A stretch of 64,000 nucleotides of DNA from Amoebidium appalachense (Eukaryota; Ichthyosporea). Positions 39,116 through 49,139 of the stretch are shown in pieces (position 1 is the first letter of the stretch; every line of letters begins with the position of its first letter). The notes beneath the pieces are model-generated. The model was not told the DNA's origin. It was given only the letters and a program-made list of their open reading frames with translations, and ran no database searches. A program made the translations under genes and the position numbers. The stretch is taken from positions 3,472,001-3,536,000 of the forward strand of contig CAVNZM010000011.1 in assembly GCA_963693365.1 (NCBI GenBank), read 5' to 3'.

Positions 39116-40111
39116 TCACTTAAGAATAGAGGCGAATACACGTGTGGTAGTGGCAGCAATGGAGGCCGGACGAAGTCGGGTATAGATCAGGAAACAGTCG
39201 GAGGACCACCTGCCGAGTTGTTTGATCCGGGAGTCGTCGACCCCGGCCTCAGCCAGTGCTGTGGGCCCCCCGATGCGGAGGCTGTGTCCGGCAAACCGGG
39301 AGGGTGAGAGGCCTGCCCGGGAGAGGAGGGCACGGAAGTCGGCAGAGAAAGCACTCTTGGTGTAGGGGATGCCACCGAGACTGAAGAGGGGGTCGTTGGG
39401 TTGACCGGACGTTGTATCCAGGAACTGCCGGAGGAGATGGGCTGGGGAGAAGTGGGTGAGGGGCAGGGCAGCTAGAGTGACGTTGACACCTCGGGCCTGT
39501 ACATCCGTCTTAGAGGTTGGCAGGTGGAGGGTGGCATGGGACAAAGTCACGGTACCGGTGGGGGTGTAGGTGAAGGTCACGTCTTTCCGTTTAACGTGAC
39601 GGGACGGGTCAAAGGAAGTCAGGGTTTTGGAGGTAAATTCCCCCGAACGGAGGAGACCACAGAAACCGACGATGAGGGCCGTCCATAGCCGTAGATTAGC
39701 CGAGGAGGCCTTGGTGGGGCACTGGCCATGGAGTAGGCTAAGGTGGGAGGGCAGGAGGGGCTCCCTGGTGGATGATCGGGGTCGGATGTTGTGAGAAAGC
39801 TGCCATCTGCCCACCCCTCGGAAGAACCAGGCCAGAGACTTGTCGTGGGGGTAGGGAGCAGGGAGGCCCATGTCGAGGTGGAGTCTGGTGATGGCTGAAT
39901 TGTAGCCGGCCAAGGAAGAGGCCTGTACCCCTCGTTGGGCACACCAGGCGAGAAAAAGCTGCACGGTGTGGGGGGAGGCCGGGAGGGAGGACCCGGCGGA
40001 GGATTGCAGCCGAGATGCCACACAAAAATCGATGAACACATTTTTTTTTTTTTTTTTTGTACCCTGGAGTAAAAGGCCCGAGAGTCGAGGTTGAGACTCA
40101 GGGCCTGGCAT
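39116..40111 (-). CDS. Tyrosine recombinase (DIRS/Ngaro type)
   Basis: The 331-residue ORF keeps the full catalytic set. The first Arg is in FCGLLRSGEF, the box II His and Arg in GHSLRIGG, the Trp in LGRWSSD and the nucleophile Tyr in IYTR. The N-terminal SAM-like domain is visible as SPHTVQLFLAWCAQRGVQ. The enzyme would integrate the circular element intermediate by strand exchange. The N-terminus is uncertain. An 18-base poly-A tract (T run at about 40041-40058 on the plus strand) separates it from an upstream frame reading LQECQALSLNLDSRAFYS. That frame could be the true N-terminal extension, shifted by slippage. Confidence 0.85.
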   Translation of the reverse strand: MPGPESQPRLSGLLLQGTKKKKKNVFIDFCVASRLQSSAGSSLPASPHTVQLFLAWCAQRGVQASSLAGYNSAITRLHLDMGLPAPYPHDKSLAWFFRGVGRWQLSHNIRPRSSTREPLLPSHLSLLHGQCPTKASSANLRLWTALIVGFCGLLRSGEFTSKTLTSFDPSRHVKRKDVTFTYTPTGTVTLSHATLHLPTSKTDVQARGVNVTLAALPLTHFSPAHLLRQFLDTTSGQPNDPLFSLGGIPYTKSAFSADFRALLSRAGLSPSRFAGHSLRIGGPTALAEAGVDDSRIKQLGRWSSDCFLIYTRLRPASIAATTTRVFASILK

Positions 40112-40492
40112 TCCTGCAGGGTAGTGGTGGCACGAAGCAGCTCGGCCGGAGCAAAGTGGGGGGCCAATCGGCCAGCGTTGCTCCGGAAGGGGAGATCGGG
40201 GGGGGGGGGGGGGGGGGGGGGGGGTGAGCCCAGGGGAAGGGATAGGAACTTGTGGACCCAGAAGGGGAAGGGGCAGGGCTCCGGTTGCAGGTAAGGTCGA
40301 AGTCGTCGGGTCCGGGGAAGTTGGTTACGGAGGAGCTGCGCGGCGAATGATTGGGCTGGGTAGGGGGGCCAGCAGCTCCCAGAGGCGGGAGGTGTCAACG
40401 TGGTGCTGGGGCAGCGGGCGGGCCACCGGGGCTGAGCCTCGGGGGAAGGGGTGGTTAGCAAGGGTGGGGCACCCTCGGGGAGATCCCGGCAT

Positions 40493-40540
<48 letters not shown>

Positions 40541-40917
40541 CAGGGCCCCGGGGGGTTAGAGTAGGGCAGCTGGGCCCGAGGGAGGGTTTGCAGGGAGGGC
40601 AGCGGGGCCCTGTGCAGGGGATGCCCGAGCACGCGCGGGTGTGGGCGTACACAGAGTTAGAAGAAGGGAGGGAGCGCTAGGTGAGTGTAAGGGGGGGAGG
40701 CTCGTGGGATGGGGGGGGGAGTAAATTTATGTGCAGTGGCCAGAATAACGTCTTTGTGTAGGGACATTTATTCTTGGCGCGCGGGCGCCGTAGTTGGCCT
40801 GCGAAAAATGTTACTCAGCCCTAGTGCCCCGTTTTTCCCGAGCTCCGTGTCCTTGGACCCGTGTAACCTAGCTCCTAGCCCCTATGTTCTATCTGTGGGT
40901 GTGGGTGTGCGCGTAGA
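40112..40917 (-). other. Interior of the recombinase element between its two ORFs
   Basis: A minus-strand Pro-rich frame (about 40632-40050) passes through this interval and is broken by two poly-C tracts (G runs at about 40200-40224 and 40496-40537 on the plus strand). It has no reverse-transcriptase motif (no YxDD) and no recognisable domain. The 800 bp are too short for a normal RT-RNase H. They may be the rest of the second ORF or a deletion scar. Confidence 0.4.
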
Positions 40918-41478
40918 CTAGGCATTGTGCTTGCAGTCTTTGCGGGGGTGTGTGCCAGAGCAGAGCGGGCACACGTGGGAGAAGGGGCAGGGCTGCTTAG
41001 CGCAGGACCGACCGTTGTGGAAATTCCTGCAGTGTGTTGCGGGTAGATCCACGGGTCGGGCCGGTGGTGCCGGGCCGGGTTGCGGGCCGGGTCGGTTGGG
41101 GGTTTGTCCCCCGCCGGGCTTGTGGGGGGGCTCGAAACCATCAAGACCACAGCCGGGCTTGGGGTACATGGGGCAGGCCGCGCTGGGGTGGTCGGGGGAA
41201 GCCGCAACGCTGACATGCGTCCGGGATGAGCAGAGTGGGTGGCAGGAGGAGATCCTGGTGGAGTTGGGCGAGCAGGTTGGGACACTCGATCGGAGCCCGA
41301 CCCTGTTGGTGGGCAACGGTTCGGGCGTATACGTCATAGTTGTGGATCTGGGTCCACGGGTATCGGGTGCTGAGGCGAGTGATGCGTTGGTCAGCCTGTG
41401 GCGGAGGTCGCTGCGGGTTAGGCGCTTAGGTGCCGCGGTAGGGGCGGCGGCTGAGGCCTGGCGCTTTTTCGGCGGCAT
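40918..41478 (-). CDS. Gag-like zinc-finger protein of the recombinase element
   Basis: The 186-residue ORF starts MPPKKRQASAAAPTAAPKRL, a basic N-terminus, followed by Pro/Thr-rich text. Its C-terminus has a CCCH finger (CRNFHNGRSCAKQPCPFSH) directly followed by a knuckle-like CPLCSGTHPRKDC. Such tandem CCCH and knuckle motifs are found in ORF1 products of DIRS-like and other protist elements and suggest nucleic-acid binding. Repeat A just upstream holds a minus-strand TATA box (GTATATAAGC at about 41599-41610), suggesting that A is the promoter. Confidence 0.65.
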   Translation of the reverse strand: MPPKKRQASAAAPTAAPKRLTRSDLRHRLTNASLASAPDTRGPRSTTMTYTPEPLPTNRVGLRSSVPTCSPNSTRISSCHPLCSSRTHVSVAASPDHPSAACPMYPKPGCGLDGFEPPHKPGGGQTPNRPGPQPGPAPPARPVDLPATHCRNFHNGRSCAKQPCPFSHVCPLCSGTHPRKDCKHNA

Positions 41479-41513
41479 GCTGACCGGCGTAGGGAAAGAT
41501 AGGGAGAAGAAAA

Positions 41514-41850
41514 GAAAAAGAAAATATAGCTGTAAAGCTGTAGGTGCTAAACACAGAGGATGTGTTGTTGCTTGCTGATCTGCTAAAAACTGTCGTGCTT
41601 ATATACCTAAGGCTGCCGAACTGAGCCAATCAAAACCGATCTAGTGTTATGTGAAATCTTATCCTGAGCCAATCAAACTCGGTCTAGTGATCTGTGGAAT
41701 CTGATGCTTTGATCGGCTAATAGGTGCCCGTATGCGGGCAGCCGAACGCGAACTGCTAAAACATGAAACGAAGCCTGTTGATATCGGACACCCATCCTAC
41801 GTGTTTACCCAGAAAAATATTTATGTCAATAATTTCCACAAATAAAACCT
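41514..41850 (-). repeat. Repeat A, outer copy
   Basis: The 337-bp copy is identical by eye to 38663-38999. It marks the start of the element on the minus strand. Confidence 0.85.
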
Positions 41851-42059
41851 ATTTCGTATATTCACCTTTTTTATACAGTTTACCTGTGAACCAAACACGA
41901 TTAGAGATATATTCGCTAACAGCGCCAAAAGGTTCTGTTTTTCTTATGCTTGATTCTCGTAACATAAGATCGTATTTTGCGCAATGGCTTCACATAAATT
42001 ATTGATGACGGTTTTTTTATATCAGTTCACAGCGCTGTCATTTTCTACTTTTCTGATTC

Positions 42060-42385
42060 TTTTGTTCATGGCTGTGTTTGCACACGACGGTGTTTGCCTA
42101 GAGAAACGTAACACTCTCTTTTTTTTTTCTTTTTCTCTTGTTCACGACTGGGTTTGCACAGGACTGTGTTTGCGCAGAGAAACGTAACACTCTTTTTTTT
42201 TTACTTTTTCCTTTGTTCACAACAGAGAATCGTATTCGTAGCACTTTCTTTTTTTTTTCCTTTTTCCCTTGTTTTTTTTTTTTTACTTTTTCCCTTGTTC
42301 ACGACTGGGTTTGCACACAACTGTGTTTGCGCAGAGAAACGTAAGACTTCCTTTCTTTTTTTCCCTTTGTTTATCCTTTTTTTTG
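42060..42385. repeat. Diverged T-rich tandem repeats
   Basis: Four imperfect units each combine CTTGTTCACGACTGGGTTTG, CACAACTGTGTTTGCGCAGA and GAAACGTAACACTC with a run of T. They lie directly before the coiled-coil gene. From 41851 to 42060 I see no gene. Confidence 0.65.
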
Positions 42386-42399
42386 TGAAAACTGTCACG

Positions 42400-43247
42400 A
42401 TGGATTATTCCCAGCAAGCTCCCGGGTCGGGGTCATACGAAACCAACATCAGCAAGTCCGCCGACCCCGTCACAACGCAAGCCCCCCCCCCCCATCCAAC
42501 CCCCCCCCACACTCCGGCGGCGAAGTCCCCTCCCCAACCAACCCCCCCCACACTCAGGCTCCGGCGGCGACGTCCCCCCCCCCCATCCAACCCCCCCCCC
42601 CACACTCCGGCGACACTGCTCCCGTCGATCCAAAAATGTTCGAAGAGTACTTGGAGACTGTGTTGCAGTCGAAAGTAGACAGTGCCATTGCCTCTGCATT
42701 GGCAAAGGTCGGTACTGCGGCCACTGCACCCGCTGTCACCACCCCAACCACCGAATTGCAGGAGAAGCTGGAAGCCGCAGAGAAAGAATTACAAACGAAG
42801 GATCACGACATCCAAATCCTTAAGGGGGAAATTGCCGAGCTAAAATCGGCGGCGGCCAAACAAAAACACCTTGCAGATGCAAAGGAACAGGTGTTATCGG
42901 CAAAGAATCGGGACCTCGAAGGGCAGCTTGTTGGAAAGGTGGCCGATATCCTGGAGCATCAGACTGAAGGGGAAAGATACCGGGCCGAGATTACCAAGCT
43001 TCAGTCACACATTGCGACCATGAGGGAATCATACCGTAGAACAATCGACGAGAGCACACAGAAACTTCGTGATTGGAATGACCCCCAGCCCCTCCCCGAC
43101 ATTACCGTCCAACACGGTCTCGCCCCCTGTTATTTTGTGTGGGTAAACGGAGAAGCAGAGAGCACAGATGGGTGTTATGTAAAACACAACACAAAGACAC
43201 ACGGGAAAAACACAACCGGAGAGGAGGAACGATTTCTGGAACCATAG
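42400..43247 (+). CDS. Coiled-coil protein with Pro-rich N-terminus, poly-C frameshift
   Basis: The ATG at 42400 opens MDYSQQAPGSGSYETN. A 14-base C run at about 42482-42494 then breaks the frame, and the downstream frame (PPPHSGG.., later GDTAPVDPKMFEEY) runs to the stop at 43247. Together about 280 residues are encoded. Residues after the Pro-rich part form a long coiled coil (ELQEKLEAAEKELQTKDHDI and on for about 90 residues). The C-terminus (LAPCYFVWVNGEAESTDGCY) is unrecognised. The frame break is within a homopolymer, so it may be a sequencing-length error. If only the second frame is real, the start is at 42636. Function is unknown. Confidence 0.5.
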
Positions 43248-43828
43248 GAAGTGAATACGACTGCTTGTGATTTATTTCAAGATGAGGTCCCTTTTATACT
43301 TGGGAATGTGAAATGATAAACCAATCAAAAGAATGAAAACTATGAGTGTAAAATATATCGAATAAAATGTCTGTCGACATTTAGAATATAAAACTCAATC
43401 CTCTAATGAAAGAAACTTCTAATAAAAGCATGGAAACATTTAATAAAATGAAACCACTTATGTAACTATTAATTCATAACATATATTTATACATGTTCTT
43501 ATCATAACACGTCTAAATATAATTATTCCTAATAGTTGAAGAACATAGCACAATGCTACGTCGTGGGAAAGAAATGAGAAAGGAATGTAAGTTACTATAT
43601 TTGGGAAAATACAAACGAGATATGATTGGATGACATATATAGATTTTGACGCAAACGACAATACGTGTGCGCGAGCTAAGTATGTCGATACGTACACAGA
43701 TCTAAGATGTCGTGTACACGGAAACGGAAAAGAAAGAAAGAAATGAAGAAAGGAAAAGGAAACAAACTACAACAACTAATAAATAAATACCAAACTCAAC
43801 TTCTAAGTCTTGCTGAGAATTAAGTGAA
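43248..43828. other. AT-rich intergenic stretch
   Basis: About 580 bp rich in A, with AATAAAA-like motifs (43360, 43420, 43443) that could be polyadenylation signals for the preceding gene. The short minus-strand ORF at 43458-43697 has no convincing features. No gene is called. Confidence 0.4.
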
Positions 43829-44341
43829 GATGACACCCCCCCCCTCCCCCCCCCTGGTACGACCAATCAAAATCCCATCCCCACCCTCCCCCCGCCCGGT
43901 ACCACTCAGCCCAAAACCCCCCTCAACCTCCCCCTGCCCATTCTCCCCCTCCCCCCACCTGTCATGCCCGTACCCCCCTTCAATCCGTCCCTCACCACCG
44001 TTACCAGCACCCAATCCCACACTTTTGGTGCCTCCATGATGTCGAACCCCTCTGCATATTCCCAGGGTTCAAAGAGAGGGGTGTCAGATATTTCTTTTGG
44101 TGTGTACAAACGGCACCGCCAGGAAGAGACGTCATTTGAGACGGCATTAGATGAGGAATTGGAGGACATGATGGCTTTGGGCGAGAAGTTCGAGGGGAAG
44201 AAAGGGAAAGAAAGTGGTCGAGCAAAGAAACCAAAACAGAGTCAGAAACCAGCCCCTGCCCGCAGTGGCAGGACACGAGCAAAGCAAGTTTCAGATATAC
44301 AGGTTATTCACGGGGACAGTGATGAAGACGATGAAGATTAG
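43829..44341 (+). CDS. Hypothetical protein with Pro-rich start and acidic tail
   Basis: The well-supported part starts at the Met at 43964 (MPVPPFNPSLTTVTSTQSH) and has 125 residues to the stop at 44341. It has an acidic helix (FETALDEELEDMMALGEKFE), a basic segment (KKGKESGRAKKPKQSQK) that could be a nuclear signal, and a tail HGDSDEDDED. The frame stays open upstream through Pro-rich text. An ATG at 43829 in another frame also opens Pro-rich sequence, so the true start depends on the length of the C runs at 43836-43854. No family was recognised. Confidence 0.45.
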   Translation, partial: DDTPPLPPPGTTNQNPIPTLPPPGTTQPKTPLNLPLPILPLPPPVMPVPPFNPSLTTVTSTQSHTFGASMMSNPSAYSQGSKRGVSDISFGVYKRHRQEETSFETALDEELEDMMALGEKFEGKKGKESGRAKKPKQSQKPAPARSGRTRAKQVSDIQVIHGDSDEDDED

Positions 44342-44503
44342 GTTGGGAGTGGTGAGGGGTGTGTTTTGATTTTGTTGTATGTGTCAGGGGCTGGGTATGG
44401 CCACAGGGGCTGGCTGATGTATTTTAATATATGACTGTTGATACTGGTAGCACCTTATGGTTTCTGTATTTATGTTAACGAGCATCTTATGGATCATAGC
44501 ATG

Positions 44504-44625
44504 TAGGCATCTTTTTTTTCTGGTTCTGGATGGTTTAGTATCTTGTGGTTATTATATATGTACAAGTCTTCTGGATGGTTTAGTATCTTGTGGTTATTAT
44601 ATATGTACAAGTCTTGTTTTGCTGT
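44504..44625. repeat. About 48-bp direct duplication
   Basis: CTGGATGGTTTAGTATCTTG followed by TGGTTATTATATATGTACAA occurs twice in tandem. From 44342 to 44680 no gene is evident. Confidence 0.7.
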
Positions 44626-44679
44626 TTTCAACCGATTAAATATCGATTGTATACAAAGAAGTCCAGGTCCCTTTTGGTA

Positions 44680-44817
44680 CACACTTGCATGCACGTTCAA
44701 AGTCTCCCCCCCCCCCCCCCACACACACACACACACACTCCCTCCCCATGCATGCATGCCCGTGTGGCACACAGTTTGTGTGCTTTCATAAGTCTATTGC
44801 ATGCACGTTCAAAGTCT

Positions 44818-44849
<32 letters not shown>

Positions 44850-45037
44850 CCTCCCCATGCATGCATGCCCGTGTGGCACACAGTTTGTGTGCTTTCATAA
44901 GTCTATTGCATGCACGTTCAAAGTCTCCCCTCCCCCCCCCACCCCCCCCCTCCCCACACTCCCTCCCCGTGCATGCATGCCCGTGTGGCACACAGTTTGT
45001 GTGCTTTCATAAGTCTATTGCATGCACGTTCAAAGTC

Positions 45038-45088
<51 letters not shown>

Positions 45089-45164
45089 CCTCCCCATGCA
45101 TGCATGCCCGTGTGGCACACAGTTTGTGTGCTTTCATAAGTCTATTGCATGCACGTTCAAAGTC

Positions 45165-45201
<37 letters not shown>

Positions 45202-45285
45202 CCACACTCCCTCCCCGTGCATGCATGCCCGTGTGGCACACAGTTTGTGTGCTTTCATAAGTCTATTGCATGCACGTTCAAAGTC

Positions 45286-45336
<51 letters not shown>

Positions 45337-45540
45337 CCTCCCCATGCATGCATGCCCGTGTGGCACACAGTTTGTGTGCTTTCATAAGTCTATTGCATGC
45401 ACGTTCAAAGTCTCCCCCCCCCCCCCCCCCCCCCCCCCTCCCCCCCCCCCCCCACCCCACACTCCCTCCCCATGCATGCATGCCCGTGTGGCACACAGTT
45501 TGTGTGCTTTCATAAGTCTATTGCATGCACGTTCAAAGTC

Positions 45541-45581
<41 letters not shown>

Positions 45582-45790
45582 ACCCCACACTCCCTCCCCA
45601 TGCATGCATGCCCGTGTGGCACACAGTTTGTGTGCTTTCATAAGTCTATTGCATGCACGTTCAAAGTCTCCCCCCCCCCCCCCCCCCCCCCCTCCCCCCC
45701 CCCCCCCCCACCCCACACTGCCTCCCCATGCATGCATGCCCGTGTGGCACACAGTTTGTGTGCTTTCATAAGTCTATCGATGTATATTGC
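44680..45790. repeat. Third poly-C-cored minisatellite, about 110-130-bp unit, nine units
   Basis: Each unit is TTGCATGCACGTTCAAAGTC, a poly-C tract of 15-45, CACACTCCCTCCCCATGCAT, GCATGCCCGTGTGGCACACA and GTTTGTGTGCTTTCATAAGT. The flanks of the C tract are highly conserved while the tract length varies from unit to unit. Confidence 0.9.
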
Positions 45791-45794
45791 ATGC

Positions 45795-46155
45795 ACGTTT
45801 AAAGTATTTATTTCCCCTCTTTTTGCACACACAGCTTTGCACACACAGCAACTGTCTTTTTATTGTATCCACTTTGGGTATGAAGCGCTGGCGCTGGGGT
45901 TGTCGTATACTCCACTTCGGGGCTTTTGTATGCAGCGCTTATTTCCCCTCTTTTTGCACACACAGCTTTGCACACACAGCAACTGTCTTTTTATTGTATC
46001 CACTTTGGGTATGAAGCGCTGGCGCTGGGTTTGTCGTATACTCCACTTCGGGGCTTTTGTATGCAGCGCTTATTTCCCCTCTTTTTGCACACACAGCTTT
46101 GCACACACAGCAACTGTCTTTTTATTGTATCCACTTTGGGTATGAAGCGCTGGCG
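45795..46155. repeat. About 128-bp tandem repeats, nearly three units
   Basis: Each unit holds ATTTCCCCTCTTTTTGCACA, CAGCAACTGTCTTTTTATTG, TATCCACTTTGGGTATGAAG and CGCTGGCGCTGG. ORFs through the array are not considered genes. Confidence 0.8.
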
Positions 46156-46174
46156 CGGTGACACGTCAATCGGA

Positions 46175-46672
46175 TTAAAAGTCCGAGTGACTTGTTTGTC
46201 TCAGAGCGGTGTCGTACTCCGCAGCACCCGTCTTCTTATTGAAATAGTATATGACTGCATACATCAATGGTGTAACCAATAAACATGTGAGGACAATAGC
46301 AGCGCTGACGTACACCAGATACATTTTGTTCACTTTCTCTCTAGCATTCGGTTCGGACTTCATTAAATTGTACCAGTGTATATTTGCAACGACACTGCAT
46401 ATAGATATCACATAAAGAATGCCTGTGGTGACCGTGCTGTCGAACATGTACGTGTACCTCACAAAACTTTCAGTATCCGACGTGTTACACCCCAAAAGTG
46501 ACCTCTCTGAGATCTTGCCTGTGGTACAAACTCTTGATGCCGTGTTGGCAATGCTCTTGTGTTTTACCAGTACCCCTCTACTCCAGATGCCGAATTTAGA
46601 TTGGAATTCGTGAATACACCCATGTGATTGGTCAGTGGTTTGGCACCAAGAGATTGATTGATATGCCATCAA
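46175..46672 (-). CDS. Membrane protein with two C-terminal transmembrane segments
   Basis: The 165-residue intronless ORF has a Cys-containing N-terminal half (VCTTGKISERSLLGCNTSD) and two hydrophobic segments near the C-terminus (GILYVISICSVVANIHWY and LVYVSAAIVLTCLLVTPLMY) separated by a basic loop. Either of the first two Met codons may start it. It diverges from the plus-strand gene at 46759. Small intronless genes with this layout resemble those of the virus-like block, but no homology is claimed. Confidence 0.5.
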   Translation of the reverse strand: MMAYQSISWCQTTDQSHGCIHEFQSKFGIWSRGVLVKHKSIANTASRVCTTGKISERSLLGCNTSDTESFVRYTYMFDSTVTTGILYVISICSVVANIHWYNLMKSEPNAREKVNKMYLVYVSAAIVLTCLLVTPLMYAVIYYFNKKTGAAEYDTALRQTSHSDF

Positions 46673-46758
46673 CCAGTCAACAAAAAGTACTCGCTTTTAC
46701 TTTTTGTCTCACTTCACCCCAATCCAAGAACAGTGCACACCAAAACAAAACACTATAA

Positions 46759-47241
46759 ATGGGAGACGCACTTTTGCGCCCCGATTCGGTTGACCCCGAA
46801 CGATGCCCTGCATTTGCACCCTCAAAAAAAGCCCAGTGCAAAAACAAAAAGAAAACATGCCCACACCACAAGGACGGCTTCAAGCCCTGGGTATGCTTTG
46901 CCCCTGCCACCGGTGTCCTCCTCTACAGCGACAACACCATCAACATCCTCCACCCCCACAAGGCCGGGGACTATGCTCATGCAAACCTCCTGCTGGACGA
47001 CCTCCTGGCCGCCTTTACAGTCGCAGAAATGCAGCGCCCTCGCACCGAGCGCACCGGGGTACCCGCGCTGACTGTGTCCACTCCGGATCCACCCATGGGT
47101 GCACCACAGCCACCGGTTGCAGCTGCAGCGGTGGGTGTGGGCAGGGAAAATGGGTACTGCCAGGGCAAAACCAAGGCTGGCAATCCCTGCAAAAACAGGG
47201 TGAAATCTACGACCCATTGCCATAAGCACAAGCCCAAATAA
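46759..47241 (+). CDS. Protein with two small Cys/His zinc-binding motifs
   Basis: The 160-residue ORF has an N-terminal motif RCPAFAPSKKAQCKNKKKTC followed by PHH. Its C-terminal motif YCQGKTKAGNPCKNRVKSTT is followed by HCHKHK. Both follow C-x(n)-G/Q-C-K-N-..-C-x2-H, a short zinc-ribbon-like module I have seen in viral and bacterial small proteins. The middle is Pro/Val/Ala-rich. A TATAAAT box (46754-46760) overlaps the annotated ATG. If it is the true promoter, translation would need to begin downstream, yet there is no other in-frame Met near the start. Function is unknown. Confidence 0.55.
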   Translation: MGDALLRPDSVDPERCPAFAPSKKAQCKNKKKTCPHHKDGFKPWVCFAPATGVLLYSDNTINILHPHKAGDYAHANLLLDDLLAAFTVAEMQRPRTERTGVPALTVSTPDPPMGAPQPPVAAAAVGVGRENGYCQGKTKAGNPCKNRVKSTTHCHKHKPK

Positions 47242-47289
47242 AAAAACCACCCACACAGCCGCATGGTGCCAACATACACTATCCTCCCC

Positions 47290-47640
47290 GTGAGTGGCAT
47301 GCCAGTCTCCCCTGCTCCCCTGCCCCCCTGCTCCCCTGCTCCCCAGCCCCCCTGCCCCCCTGCTCCCCTGCCCATATGCACCCACACACTGAGTGGCTCC
47401 CCTGCTCCCCTGCCTCCCGGAACCAGGCCCGGCGCAGGGCCAGTGAGTGCTCACGTGCCCCCCCCTGCTCCCCTGCTCCCCTGCCTCCCGGAACCAGGCC
47501 CGGCGCAGGGCCAGTGAGTGCTCACGTGCCTCCCCTGCCTCCCGGAACCACGCCCCGGCGCAGGGCCAGTGAGTGCTCACGTGCCTCCCCTGCCTCCCGG
47601 AACCACGCCCCGGCGCAGTGGCAGCTATTTTTAGATATAG
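47290..47640. repeat. Short C-rich repeats and four copies of a 40-60-bp unit
   Basis: CCCCTGCTCCCCTGC runs alternate with a unit CCTGCCTCCCGGAACCA, CCCGGCGCAGGGCCAGTGAG and TGCTCACGTGCC, seen four times. Confidence 0.7.
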
Positions 47641-47866
47641 AGATTCCATGGCCACATGGCCAGATGGCCAGATCATTTTGCTCACCGTTTTATCCCGTTT
47701 TATCCACCTTTTTCCACACACTGAATTTGACCTGGCCATCTGGCCATCTGGGTAGAGACCGTTTTCTGTTCTGATATTGGAGAACTGTCTGATAGTGATA
47801 GCAAATGTCATTCGAAGAACAATCGGGAAACCCCGTGGTGTGACAACCAATCAGAATGAAGCAATA

Positions 47867-48227
47867 TTGGGATATTCGGGTTGGTTGTAAGGTTTTCCGG
47901 GTCGGGCCGAAGGCCCTAACGGGCCGCAGGCCCGTCTATTGGGCCATAGGCCCTAGGCCGCTAGGCCTGGGGCCCGGGGACCCGGGGACCCGGGGGCCCG
48001 GCCCGGCCCGCGAGCCACCACCCCGGCCCGGCCCGGGGTTAGCAGACTCTGCTAACCCCGGGCCGGGCCGGGGTGGTGGCTCGCGGGCCGGGCCGGGCCC
48101 CCGGGTCCCCGGGTCCCCGGGCCCCAGGCCTAGCGGCCTAGGGCCTATGGCCCAATAGACGGGCCTGCGGCCCGTTAGGGCCTTCGGCCCGACCCGGAAA
48201 ACCTTACAACCAACCCGAATATCCCAA
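47867..48227. repeat. 361-bp near-perfect palindrome rich in GGCCC
   Basis: The left arm starts TTGGGATATTCGGGTTGGTT and runs through GGCCC-containing blocks (GGCCGCAGGCCCG, GGCCATAGGCCC, GGGGACCCGGGGACCCGGG). The right arm is its exact reverse complement by eye, ending AACCCGAATATCCCAA. The centre is GGTTAGCAGACTCTGCTAACC, leaving almost no loop. Flanks are CAATA on the left and CTAAC on the right, with no obvious target duplication. It could be a foldback transposable element or the source of a long hairpin RNA. Confidence 0.85.
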
Positions 48228-49063
48228 CTAACTGGCGATTGGTGGATCTATGTTTGTTGTAGTTCCTGCTCTAAAGAAAGGAAAGACACTGTGAACAGTA
48301 TGTTTCAGTGGTCTGTCGAGACTTGCCAGACTGACCTTCCGAGGTCTGTCTACCGTGTTTTATTTGCAGGTGGATAGACATCAAGATATCAGCGTGGATG
48401 GATATTCACCAATGTGAATATCGGTTTCGCTTATCGGCGAGTAGTCGACGAGTGCTCATCAGCACACTGCCAACTTCCTGGAGTAGCCGCTGCATTCCCA
48501 GGATTACCAATTTTCGGTTCCCGGTAATGACGTCATAGCTCAGGGCTACCCTATCATCGACCAGTATCATGCGGGCACCGGGTGGTTGGGGATAAGAGAA
48601 CAAGAGAGAATTCGAGAAGAAGACAAATGCGGAGGGGAAGGGTGGTTGAGTGGTCGGCTGGGTGCAGTGGGGGAAGTTGAAAATGGTTATGTGTGCACCC
48701 CAGCACCTTATTTTGAAGGGTTCTGATCACGAATGTGGACACAAGGCACGCATGTTTCTATCAACTATTAGGGCCTTGTGTACGTATGTGTGTGTGTGAT
48801 GGCGGTGGTGGTCAGAAGGGTGATGGTGGACGTGGGCGCTGGGCACCGTGGCTGGCATGGCTTGTATGTAGTTGAGTGCGTGCTCTAGGCCTGTGTGTGT
48901 AAGTGTGTGTATATGCACACACACCCGCGTTTTCGTGTATGGATGTGTGTGTGTTTGACGTGTATATGCGGGCTAGAAGATGCAGAACTATACCACGATG
49001 CAAGAGGTCTCTCTCTCTCTCTTGTGCGGGCTAGAAGATGCAGAACTTATACCACGATGCAAG

Positions 49064-49139
<76 letters not shown>

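Larger units (their letters stand above)
38443..41850 (-). mobile_element. Tyrosine-recombinase element with split direct repeats (PAT/Ngaro-like layout, no RT seen)
   Basis: Read on the minus strand the order is repeat A (41850-41514), zinc-finger ORF, recombinase ORF, repeat B (39087-39000), repeat A (38999-38663), spacer of 132 bp, repeat B (38530-38443). A copies are both 337 bp, B copies both 88 bp, and they look identical. This A-ORFs-B-A-B arrangement defines split direct repeats of the PAT/Ngaro branch of DIRS-like retrotransposons. Those elements normally encode reverse transcriptase, RNase H and often a methyltransferase, and none of these is recognisable here. At 3.4 kb it is shorter than usual. 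Confidence 0.8.

Noticed and set aside
48406-48603. 65-residue minus-strand ORF MFSYPQPPGARMILVDDRV..
   Set aside because: The composition is plausible but there is no start context, no family recognition and no splice-linked neighbour. It was left as intergenic.
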